Below, one piece after another: positions 14,188-20,929 of a DNA stretch of 26,773 nucleotides; the first letter of the stretch is position 1; each line of letters starts with the position of its first letter. The stretch comes from Thermoplasmata archaeon (GTDB taxonomy: Archaea > Thermoplasmatota > Thermoplasmata > Lutacidiplasmatales > UBA184). The stretch spans positions 1 through 26,773 of the forward strand of contig JAJZMW010000128.1 in the NCBI GenBank assembly GCA_021848165.1, read 5' to 3'. A program made the translations under genes and the position numbers. The notes under the pieces were generated by a model. That model was not told the origin of the DNA, searched no databases, and was given only the letters and a program-made list of their open reading frames with translations.

Positions 14188-14954
14188 CCCTTCCTCCGGT
14201 CGTTCGGCTGGTCGTCCGGAACTTCGCCTCCAACCTCGACCCGCTCACGGTGATCATCCGCTTCGGCCAGCCCGCGATCACGATCATCGTTCTCGGGACC
14301 GTGTTCACGAACCTGATCCCGTCGACGGCGACGAACGGCCAGTCGTACACCGCCTTCCTCGTCCCGGGAATGGTCGCCTTCCAGATGATCACGGGCGGTG
14401 TCGTATCGGGGAATCTCTTCTGGCTGGACCGTCGATGGGCGATGGTCGAACAGATCTTTTCGGGCCCCTTCCTGCGCGCGGAGTACCTCCTGGGGCTCGT
14501 CCTCACGACCCTCCTCTTCGCGCTGGTCGGCGTCGGGGTCATGGTCCTCGTGGGCATCCCGTTGATCGGCCTCCCCGCGCTCACGCCTCTCGGACTCGGC
14601 GTCGTCCTCCTGACCGTGGGATTGGGCGGGATCTTCTTCGCCGGGCTGCTCATCGCCCTCGGGACGCAGCTCCGGTCGGCGAACGCCTACTTCACGATCC
14701 AGTCGTTCCTCCAGCTGTTCGTGATCTTCCTGTCCACCGTGTACTATCCCGCCAGCTCGGCCCCCCCGGCGCTCGCGGCGATCTTCTACGCGAACCCGCT
14801 CACCTACGCCGCCAACACGATCCGGGACGCGTTCGCCAACACGCTCGGGTTCGGCGACGTGCAAGCGCTCGCGGTGCTGGCCGGACTGGCCGCGCTTGCG
14901 TTCGGGGCGGCGATCTGGGGATTCCGCCGGATGGAGCTGGGACCGATCCAGTAG
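14184..14954 (+). CDS. ABC-2 type permease, copy 1
   Basis: Membrane subunit paired with the ATPase that overlaps it by 4 nt. The 256-aa protein has six predicted TM segments and the ABC-2 architecture: an amphipathic N-terminus (VVRLVVRNFASNLDP), then IIRFGQPAITIIVLG. LVPGMVAFQMI and a conserved loop, LDRRWAMVEQIFSGPFLRAEYLLG, come next, followed by the C-terminal YANPLTYAANTIRDAF. Exports lipids, drugs or polysaccharide precursors in characterised relatives; the substrate here is unknown. Paralogue of the permease at 25162 (matching DRRW, SGPFLRAEYL/VGPFTRIEYL and NPLTY elements). Confidence 0.9.
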   Translation: MTLPPVVRLVVRNFASNLDPLTVIIRFGQPAITIIVLGTVFTNLIPSTATNGQSYTAFLVPGMVAFQMITGGVVSGNLFWLDRRWAMVEQIFSGPFLRAEYLLGLVLTTLLFALVGVGVMVLVGIPLIGLPALTPLGLGVVLLTVGLGGIFFAGLLIALGTQLRSANAYFTIQSFLQLFVIFLSTVYYPASSAPPALAAIFYANPLTYAANTIRDAFANTLGFGDVQALAVLAGLAALAFGAAIWGFRRMELGPIQ

Positions 14955-15044
14955 AGCGTCGGCGAACGCGAGCGGCGCGGGCCTCCGGGTCCCGCTCCGC
15001 GATCGGTTGCCCTGCGGAGCGCCGAGGGGCGGAGCGACGCCTCG

Positions 15045-15530
15045 CTAGCGACCTTTCGGCGTTGCACGCGACCGGCGACCGGAGGCGGTGGGTGCGCGCG
15101 TGGGTCGACGAGTCGGCGTCTTCGGAGCCCCGGCCCGGCCCCCGGACGCCGGCCGGCGCACCTCGCTCACGATGAACTTTCGCGGAGCGCCGAGCAGCCA
15201 GAACACGTTCCCGTCCGGGTCGGCGAACTTCGCCATCCCGCCCCACGACTCCCGCCGGAGCGGCTCGGGGAAGAGCACCCCGCGCTCCCGCATCCGCTCG
15301 ACCAGCGGCTCGATCTCGTCGGTGACGAAGGCGATCCCGGTGTTGCCGGGCTCGACCTCACCGAACCCTTCGCACAGATGGAGCACGAAACGGTCGCCGG
15401 GCGGAGCGACCATGATCGAGTGTTCGCCGGACCCGACGGTGTGGGTCCGGAACCCGACCTTCTCGACCCACCATCGAGCGCTTGCTGCCGCGTCGCGAAC
15501 CGTCACCGCGCAATCCGCCAGTGCCAACAT
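15045..15530 (-). CDS. VOC (glyoxalase/bleomycin-resistance) superfamily protein
   Basis: Single VOC module of 161 aa: an N-terminal beta-alpha-beta unit (MLALADCAVTVRDAAASARWW), central EHSIMVAPPGDRFVLHL, and the C-terminal hallmark FADPDGNVFWLL. VOC proteins bind a metal and act as lyases, dioxygenases or resistance proteins; the reaction here cannot be assigned. Residues after ~125 form an Arg/Pro/Thr-rich tail outside the fold. An AT-richer patch (gttatcg on the minus strand, about 15563-15569) ~35 nt upstream may be a TATA box. It lies 87 nt downstream of the proline-rich membrane protein on the same strand. Confidence 0.85.
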   Translation of the reverse strand: MLALADCAVTVRDAAASARWWVEKVGFRTHTVGSGEHSIMVAPPGDRFVLHLCEGFGEVEPGNTGIAFVTDEIEPLVERMRERGVLFPEPLRRESWGGMAKFADPDGNVFWLLGAPRKFIVSEVRRPASGGRAGAPKTPTRRPTRAPTASGRRSRATPKGR

Positions 15531-15617
15531 ACCTCGTCCTCGACGAAAGGACGTCAGGCCCCCGATAACGATGGGGGTGAGGTCGTGGAACGCCGTCCTC
15601 GGCGCCCCGGCGCGGTC

Positions 15618-16277
15618 TTAGCGACCTTCGAGCTCGCCGGGGGCCAGGCCATCGAGCCAGCGCGCGATGGCTCGCTCGTGCAGGATCCATCCGACGCTCG
15701 CGATCATCGCCCCGACCGCGAGCAGCAGAAAGGAGAACTCCCACCAGCCGTCCGAGTTGAAGGTCGGGAGGTTGAGCTCGGTGACGCTCGAGATTGCGAG
15801 CGTCAGCCAGCCCAGGGCCCACGCTATCGCACCGAGGAGCACCATCCCGCTCCCGACGTTGATCCAGGAGGGCCCCACGAGACGGGTCGGGGTCCAGACG
15901 GGGCCCGTCCAGACCGGCCCGGGGGGCTCCGAAGGGGGGCCGGGGGACGGTGGGGGCAGCGGAGGGGGTTGGGCCAGATAGTATTGCCGTTCCGCGGCGG
16001 ACTCGAATCGCTCGAATCGACGCCGTTGCTGGGCCAGCCATGCGAGCGAGAAGGCCCCTCCCCCGAGCCCCGGGGCGAAGTAGAGGAGGAAGTCGAACGT
16101 CTCGGCCTGCGCGATCGACGGGGGGAACGCGCCGCTACTTCCCCCGATCAGGAACGCTTCGTACGCGAAGATCACCGCCACACCCCCCGCCGCGAGGAGG
16201 GCAAGGACCGCACCGGATCGGGACCAGGAGGAGAGCGGATCCCGATCTCGCCCGGCCGACCGGGAGGTGGGGTTCAT
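15618..16277 (-). CDS. Membrane protein with proline-rich cytoplasmic-type linker
   Basis: No family recognised. In 219 aa there are two TM segments (about 22-42 and 64-82), a ~60-residue hydrophilic stretch with an Arg-rich QQRRRFERFESAAERQYY part, then a proline-rich run (PPPLPPPSPGPPSEPPG) containing a tandem GPVWT repeat. Two more TM segments (about 141-163 and 181-201) follow, then a short tail. Such two-plus-two layouts with Pro-rich linkers recur among small archaeal membrane proteins of unknown role. Its start codon overlaps the ATG of the divergent gene at 16276, so one of the two starts may be wrong. Confidence 0.65.
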   Translation of the reverse strand: MNPTSRSAGRDRDPLSSWSRSGAVLALLAAGGVAVIFAYEAFLIGGSSGAFPPSIAQAETFDFLLYFAPGLGGGAFSLAWLAQQRRRFERFESAAERQYYLAQPPPLPPPSPGPPSEPPGPVWTGPVWTPTRLVGPSWINVGSGMVLLGAIAWALGWLTLAISSVTELNLPTFNSDGWWEFSFLLLAVGAMIASVGWILHERAIARWLDGLAPGELEGR

Positions 16278-16914
16278 GGGAACGTACGGCGGCCGCCGGT
16301 CGGCGACGGATGCGGAGCTGTCGGACGGTGCAGGAGATGTCGGAAACGCATGCGACGCCCCGGTACGTTCCGTGGGACTAAACCTCTTCGCGGAAGCGCG
16401 CGCTCGCTACCGGGACGAGCTGCTCGTCCGGCCCGCCTCCTGTCTCTTTGGCGGTCGGCGGGACACCGTCTTGAGCGTCGCGGCCCTCGGAGGCTCTGTG
16501 AAGCGAGGGCTGGAGGTAGGGCTCTACCTTCGCGACGGAGTGACCGACCCCGACTCGATCGCACTCGAGCTCGGGAACCTCGCCGCGTTCGAACTCGCCT
16601 CCGAACGCGAAGAGCTCCTGCTCGCGCAGGTCTTCCGGGTGACCGTCGGCCGTTCGCATCACTACCGAATCGCGCTCCGTCATCCGAGCCGGCGCATCTC
16701 CCGCGGCCTCTCGGCCGCGCTCGCCCGCAAGTTGGAGGAACTCTCGAACGAACCGGAGGGCCGGCTCCATCGCCGCTTCGTCGTCGCGCAGCGCCACGGA
16801 CTGCGACCGTCCCGGCTCCGTCGGATCCGGGAGGCGGCCGACTTCTGGCAGGATGAGCTCTGGACGGCGTTCGGCGGGCCGGCCTCGATCGGACTCTCCT
16901 CGGACCCGGGCTGA
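16276..16914 (+). CDS. Hypothetical protein, soluble, basic C-terminus
   Basis: Not recognised. From the ATG at 16276 it is 212 aa. The first ~32 residues (GGRRSATDAELSDG and following) look non-conserved, and a GTG at 16372 (VGLNLFAEARARYRDELL) is an attractive alternative that would avoid the head-to-head overlap with the minus-strand gene. The body has a mixed alpha/beta pattern (DTVLSVAALGGSVKRGLEVGLYL; LLLAQVFRVTVG), then a helical Arg-rich region ending with ADFWQDELW. No membrane segment, signal peptide or catalytic motif is visible. Confidence 0.6.
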   Translation: MGTYGGRRSATDAELSDGAGDVGNACDAPVRSVGLNLFAEARARYRDELLVRPASCLFGGRRDTVLSVAALGGSVKRGLEVGLYLRDGVTDPDSIALELGNLAAFELASEREELLLAQVFRVTVGRSHHYRIALRHPSRRISRGLSAALARKLEELSNEPEGRLHRRFVVAQRHGLRPSRLRRIREAADFWQDELWTAFGGPASIGLSSDPG

Positions 16915-16931
16915 GCGCCTCGGTCCGGCAC

Positions 16932-16940
16932 TTTGAATAG
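16932..16940 (+). promoter_or_regulatory. TATA-like box ctttgaata
   Basis: The AT-rich element ctttgaata lies about 36-40 nt before the ATG at 16975, consistent with an archaeal promoter and a short leader. A similar core (CTTTGAA-like) is found before the winged-helix gene at 19741. Confidence 0.5.
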
Positions 16941-16974
16941 GCCCCGCGCCGTTCGTCCCATCGAGGCAGCGTCG

Positions 16975-17448
16975 ATGGAACGTCCGAGTATCGCCGCCGT
17001 GGGTCTCAGCCTGCTGTACTTCGTCGCGACCGCCCTCGCGATCTGGATGCTCCTGAGCGACCAGAACCTCCGCACCGATTTCGGGACCCTCTCGAACGGC
17101 TCCTACGCCCACTGGTACGCCGTGCTCGCGATGGCGATCGTCTCCGGGGCCGGCGGGGTCCTCCTCGCCACCGTCCGTTCGCGTTGGGCCATCTGGGCCG
17201 GGACGATCGGCGCCGCCCTGCTCGCGCTCGCGATGGTCGGGGACATCTTCACCTACGCCCAGGTCGGATTCTCTTCGGCGTGGGACTTCGCGCAGTACCT
17301 CTTCGGCATCACCTACTACGGCGGGGATGTCCGCTACCTCTACGACGCGCTCCTCGCGGTCTACATTATCACGGCGATCGTCGGCGCCGTTCTTCTCGCG
17401 GTGACCCGGCCCCGGCCGACCACCGGGAGCTCGAGGGCGGGCCGCTAA
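16975..17448 (+). CDS. Small four-TM membrane protein
   Basis: No family recognised. Four hydrophobic segments in 157 aa: about 6-24 (AAVGLSLLYFVATALAIWML), 46-65, 70-90 and 121-143. The loop before the last segment is aromatic-rich (DFAQYLFGITYYGGDVRYLYDA). The open frame reaches 16933, but the TATA-like box overlaps that extension, so ATG 16975 is preferred. It ends in TAA three nt before the convergent stop of the GMC oxidoreductase gene; the two stops lie in a short direct repeat (gctaacg twice). Confidence 0.7.
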   Translation: MERPSIAAVGLSLLYFVATALAIWMLLSDQNLRTDFGTLSNGSYAHWYAVLAMAIVSGAGGVLLATVRSRWAIWAGTIGAALLALAMVGDIFTYAQVGFSSAWDFAQYLFGITYYGGDVRYLYDALLAVYIITAIVGAVLLAVTRPRPTTGSSRAGR

Positions 17449-17451
17449 CGG

Positions 17452-19491
17452 CTAACGCGCACCGAGAGCGCCGCGGATCCGGTCGGCGGTCCGGTGGGCG
17501 AAGGCCATGATCGAGATCATCGGATTCGCTCCCGGCGCGGACGGGAGGATGCTCCCGTCGCCGATCCAGAGGCCCTCCGCGCCGTAGACCCGCCCCGTCG
17601 GGTCGGCGGCGCAGCTCCGCGGATCCGTGCCCGCGCGGGCGCTGCCCATCGGGTGGGCGGAGAACAGCGCGATCGCGGCGGCGCGGATCCCTCGACGCTC
17701 GACCTCTTCCGTGAACTCGTCGAACTGAGCCCGCGAGATCGGGCCCCGCCCATCGCCGACCTCGAGCGGTGGGGTATGGAGCGAGGAGATGCGGGTCGCG
17801 CCGGCCGCACGGAGGATCCACGCCGCCTGGACGATGCCGTGCGCCAAGTGGCTCCGGTCCCCGCGGGTCAGCGTGTAGTCGAACATCGCCCGGCGGTCGG
17901 GCCCCAACCGGACCCTCCCCTCTCCGACGTCGCGAACGAGGACGATCGGGGTGGCGACCCGGTCGAGTCGTTCGAGCCTCCGCCGATACGGGCCGGGGGC
18001 CTCCCACGGCAGGGCGGCGGCCGCGAGACCCGGATGGGTTGGAGCCGCCTCGATCCACGGCCCGTGAGCGCCCGGATCGGTCGCCTGGAACCGGACCACC
18101 GCGACCGTTTGCATCGGCCCGTCCCATGGGCGGACGGAGGTCGGGAACTCCCCGGCCACCGCGGTCGTCGGGTCGAGGCGAAGGCCCCGTCCGATCCCGG
18201 GGCTCGAGAGGCCGGACCGCAGGAGGATCGCCGGGGTCTCGAGCGCGCCCGCGGCGAGGACGATCGCGGGGGCGCGGATCCGCACCGGGAAGGAGCGTCC
18301 CGACTCCCGATAGGTCGCCCGCACCTCGCGAGCGCGCCCGCGCTCGACGACCAGTTCGTCCACGGTCGTCGACGCGAAGATCCGGGCCCCGGCGGCCACG
18401 GCGTCCGCGAGATACGTCTCGTACGCCCCCCGGCGAGCGCCGTACGGACATCCGAAGACGCAGAACCCGCAGCGCGACCGGCACCCCCGCGCGTTGCGAG
18501 GCAGGATGCTCCAATCGCGCCCCTCGACGTAGCCGAGGGCCCGGCACCCGCGGCGGATCACGTCGTTCGAGCCTCGCACGTCGCTCTCGGCCGTTCCGAC
18601 GTCGAGCCGACGGGAGACCTCGGAGAGTGCCCGGTCGAATTCCGCGCCGAGCAGGGTCGGATCCTCGGTCGCGTCGGCCCACTCTCGTCGCGCTTCGGGC
18701 CGCGGCGGGAGACAGGTCATCCAATTGACCGCGGTGCTCCCGCCGAGCGTCGCGCCCGCGAGGAGGGCGATCGAGGCATCGGACGTGGTCAGGGTCCCGC
18801 GGCCCGCGAACATCGCGGACTGGGCGTCGCGCTCGATGCGTGGGTACTCCGCGGGGTTGCACGCCGCTCCCGCCTCCAGCACAGCTACCGAGCGGCCGGC
18901 CGCCGCGAGGCGGGCGGCGATCACCGATCCCCCGGCGCCGCTGCCGATCACGCAGACATCATACTCTGCGTCGATCGGCCCGATCGGCCGGGTGACGGGG
19001 ATCGGGGGTGGGCCCGGGTCGCTCCGCCCGACCGGCGGCTCGTACCCGATCCGCCTCCAGAGCGGATGGGTCCCGTCGACCGTCGGATGGGAAAAGTAGA
19101 GGGTCGCCGCAAGTTGCTTGATCGCCTGGAAACCACGACGCTTCGCCGCCCACCGGCTGACCGACCAGCGCCGTAGGTACTCGGCTTGGGACCGAGGGTC
19201 GAGATCCCGAAATCGCACGAACGAACCGTGGAGGAGAAGGTTCCATCCACGACGATCGACGATGCGAAGCAGTCGCTCGAACGCTGTTCGCTGCTCCCGC
19301 GGCAGCTCTCCGATCCGCTCCAGAACCAGCGGGACGATCCCCACGGCGGAGGCCACCGGATAGGCTGAGCCTTCGTTCGTCGCCGCTTCCGCCGGGAGCA
19401 GCGCGTCGACGAGCCTCGCGACCGTCGCTCGGTCGGCGTCCGCGGCGTCGGGCGGTCGCGGAGTCGCGCGCCCGCGATCCTCGGCCGACAT
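17452..19491 (-). CDS. GMC-family FAD oxidoreductase with N-terminal fused domain
   Basis: FAD-dependent alcohol dehydrogenase/oxidase-like protein, 679 aa. Residues ~20-145 form a helical domain resembling gluconate 2-dehydrogenase subunit 3. The FAD-binding GSGAGGS (183-189) with the ribose-binding Glu in VLEAGA follows, then ATLGGSTAVNWM. A four-cysteine stretch (Cys337, 341, 344, 348 in GCRSRCGFCVFGCPYGARRG) matches the CP-x-GA motif of long-chain alcohol oxidase/cholesterol oxidase-like GMC proteins. The active-site His is His613 (SAHPMGSARAG), with Asn656 in PGANPMISIMAFA. Oxidation of a lipid or sugar alcohol is likely, but the substrate is not known. There is no Tat or Sec signal. The ATG is one nt after the stop of the winged-helix ORF upstream, so the two are probably co-expressed. 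Confidence 0.9.
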   Translation of the reverse strand: MSAEDRGRATPRPPDAADADRATVARLVDALLPAEAATNEGSAYPVASAVGIVPLVLERIGELPREQRTAFERLLRIVDRRGWNLLLHGSFVRFRDLDPRSQAEYLRRWSVSRWAAKRRGFQAIKQLAATLYFSHPTVDGTHPLWRRIGYEPPVGRSDPGPPPIPVTRPIGPIDAEYDVCVIGSGAGGSVIAARLAAAGRSVAVLEAGAACNPAEYPRIERDAQSAMFAGRGTLTTSDASIALLAGATLGGSTAVNWMTCLPPRPEARREWADATEDPTLLGAEFDRALSEVSRRLDVGTAESDVRGSNDVIRRGCRALGYVEGRDWSILPRNARGCRSRCGFCVFGCPYGARRGAYETYLADAVAAGARIFASTTVDELVVERGRAREVRATYRESGRSFPVRIRAPAIVLAAGALETPAILLRSGLSSPGIGRGLRLDPTTAVAGEFPTSVRPWDGPMQTVAVVRFQATDPGAHGPWIEAAPTHPGLAAAALPWEAPGPYRRRLERLDRVATPIVLVRDVGEGRVRLGPDRRAMFDYTLTRGDRSHLAHGIVQAAWILRAAGATRISSLHTPPLEVGDGRGPISRAQFDEFTEEVERRGIRAAAIALFSAHPMGSARAGTDPRSCAADPTGRVYGAEGLWIGDGSILPSAPGANPMISIMAFAHRTADRIRGALGAR

Positions 19492-19492
19492 G

Positions 19493-19741
19493 TCAGGGGG
19501 TCGGCGCGGGGCCCGAGTTGGTCGACCCGGGGGCGGCCCCCGGGAGGCGCAATCCGTCGGCCGAATCGACCAAGATCCCGCCCTTTTGACACTGTTCGAG
19601 AATCCGATTGAGGCCCGCCAGGGAGAGCTTCCGCCCTCGGCTCTCGAGCTCGGAAAGGATCGCCCGCCGTCGGATCGGTCGCGGGCTCGTGCGGACGATC
19701 TCGACCACGACCGGGAGGAGTCCCGGCGGGATCCCCGACAC
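19493..19741 (-). CDS. Small winged-helix-like protein (82 aa)
   Basis: The sequence IPPGLLPVVVEIVRTSPRPIRRRAILSELESRGRKLSLAGLNRILEQCQKGGILVDSADGLRL has the helix-helix-helix-wing pattern of a winged helix-turn-helix, with a putative recognition helix LSLAGLNRILEQCQKGG. The C-terminal ~15 residues are Pro/Gly/Ser-rich. The GTG at 19741 is chosen because a TATA-like box lies ~27 nt upstream on the minus strand; the frame stays open further upstream, to 20146, but that part is low-complexity. It ends one nt before the GMC oxidoreductase start and could regulate it or be an accessory (inference). Confidence 0.6.
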   Translation of the reverse strand: MSGIPPGLLPVVVEIVRTSPRPIRRRAILSELESRGRKLSLAGLNRILEQCQKGGILVDSADGLRLPGAAPGSTNSGPAPTP

Positions 19742-19764
19742 GGCGTGCCGGAGGCGCTCGGCCG

Positions 19765-19773
19765 CTTTGAAGG
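19765..19773 (-). promoter_or_regulatory. TATA-like box for winged-helix/GMC unit
   Basis: On the minus strand the element reads ccttcaaag, centred about 27 nt upstream of the GTG at 19741, the spacing expected for a leaderless archaeal transcript. AT content is modest, so support is weak. Confidence 0.35.
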
Positions 19774-19942
19774 TAGCGCCTCTCGGAGGGGCCCCGCGGA
19801 GGTGCGGGCGTCGGTTCGGTCCTCCGTCAGTCCCGACGGCGTCCGGCCGACCGCGCGGGGTCGGAGGGCGGCTTCGACCCCCCCGCGTCCGAACCCCGCT
19901 GAGGAGGCGGGCTCCCGCGGCCGGGGGCGGTGGAAGAGGAGC

Positions 19943-19950
19943 GTTAACTG
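19943..19950 (+). promoter_or_regulatory. TATA-like box gttaac for 19974 gene
   Basis: gcgttaactg contains the palindrome GTTAAC centred ~28 nt before the ATG at 19974, fitting a leaderless promoter. The rest of the gap 19742-19942 is GC-rich with no other visible element. Confidence 0.45.
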
Positions 19951-19973
19951 TCCGTACGCATCGTCCCTCCCCG

Positions 19974-20273
19974 ATGGGGATCGCCGGCGCGCTGGCGTGG
20001 GGGATCGTCGGGTTCGTCGTTCTCGTCGCCGCGGGATTCGCGGGAGCGCACGTCCCCGGCGGCTGCGTCGAGGCGAACCTGCTCGTGTGGTTCGGCCTCG
20101 CGGCGCTCGCGTTCTCATTCGCCGCGATTTCGCTCAGCTTCCTCACGGTCCCGATCGCGGCCTTCGGGATCCTTCTCGGCGCCGTGTTGCTCGTCGTCGG
20201 AGGTCTCTCCTTCCTCCACGCCGGCGGGGGATGCCCGCTCCAGTTCTTCGGCTACGCGGTCTCCGTTCCGTAG
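19974..20273 (+). CDS. Small three-TM membrane protein (99 aa)
   Basis: No family recognised. Three hydrophobic segments follow almost without loops: about 2-23 (GIAGALAWGIVGFVVLVAAGF), 33-56 and 58-81. Single cysteines lie in GGCVEAN (after TM1) and GGGCPLQFFG (after TM3), both likely on the same side of the membrane and able to pair. It has its own TATA-like box. The following 86 nt to the aminopeptidase contain no feature. Confidence 0.65.
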   Translation: MGIAGALAWGIVGFVVLVAAGFAGAHVPGGCVEANLLVWFGLAALAFSFAAISLSFLTVPIAAFGILLGAVLLVVGGLSFLHAGGGCPLQFFGYAVSVP

Positions 20274-20359
20274 GGAACGACCGGTCGGAAGGTCGCCGAC
20301 GCCGCCCGGAAAGGGTCATGTTCCTCGGGCCGTAGGGGACGCTCGCCGGAGGGCATCTA

Positions 20360-20896
20360 GTGACCGCACCCGATCGACCGTTCCGCGTGACCGAGTACCG
20401 CCTCGCGCTCGACATCGACTTTCCAACGATGCGGTGGACGGGGACCATCGATTTCGAGCTCCTCGGGACGGGACCGCGCATCGACCTCGATGCGGTGAAG
20501 CTCGAGATCCACGAGGCGCGGGTCGACGGGACGACCGTCCCGTTCGAGATCGATGCCGCGCGGCAGCGGCTCCGGCTGCTGGCCGGGGTCGACCAACGGG
20601 CGGCCGTGCACGTCTCCTTCGCGGGGGCCGTGGATCCGGCGACCTTGATGGGCCTCTATCGTTCGAAGTTCGGTCCGACCTACATCCTCACCTCGCAGTG
20701 CGAGGCGGCGGCGGCGCGTCAGATCTTCCCGTGCTTCGACCGCCCCGACGCGAAGGCACCGATCGTTCTCACGGTCCGGACGCAGAAGGACCAGGAGGTC
20801 GTCTCCAACATGCCGCCCGCGTCCGTCGTCGTTGACGGCGACCATAAGCGCTGGACGTTCGACCGGACCCCGCCCATGGCAACGTACCTCTGCTAG
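20360..20896 (+). CDS. M1 aminopeptidase, N-terminal part before in-frame TAG
   Basis: Encodes the N-terminal beta-sandwich domain of an M1 metallopeptidase like the tricorn-interacting factors F2/F3. Family marks are EYRLALDIDF, GLYRSKF, LTSQCEAAAARQIFPCFDRPDAKA, VVSNMPP and TPPMATYL. The GTG start gives the expected N-terminus. The frame ends at TAG 20894-20896 directly after TYLC. The same reading frame continues beyond it with LGVGVFE, exactly the family continuation, so no base is gained or lost. On its own this 178-aa product would lack the substrate-anchoring GAMEN motif and the zinc site. Confidence 0.85.
   Translation: MTAPDRPFRVTEYRLALDIDFPTMRWTGTIDFELLGTGPRIDLDAVKLEIHEARVDGTTVPFEIDAARQRLRLLAGVDQRAAVHVSFAGAVDPATLMGLYRSKFGPTYILTSQCEAAAARQIFPCFDRPDAKAPIVLTVRTQKDQEVVSNMPPASVVVDGDHKRWTFDRTPPMATYLC
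20894..20896 (+). other. In-frame amber codon interrupting M1 aminopeptidase
   Basis: TAG falls inside TYLC-stop-LGVG, where F2/F3-type proteins typically read TYLxYLGxG, i.e. at a Tyr position. TAC or TAT to TAG is a single substitution. Flanking sequence on both sides is intact and in the same frame. Possible causes: nonsense mutation, sequencing or consensus error, or readthrough. Confidence 0.85.
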
Positions 20897-20929
20897 CTCG
20901 GAGTTGGCGTCTTCGAACGCCTCGAAGAG

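Noticed and set aside
20894..20896. Pyrrolysine insertion at the aminopeptidase amber codon
   Set aside because: Many neighbouring genes end in TAG, which is rare in pyrrolysine-using genomes, and no pyl genes are visible. It is kept only as a remote alternative in the finding.
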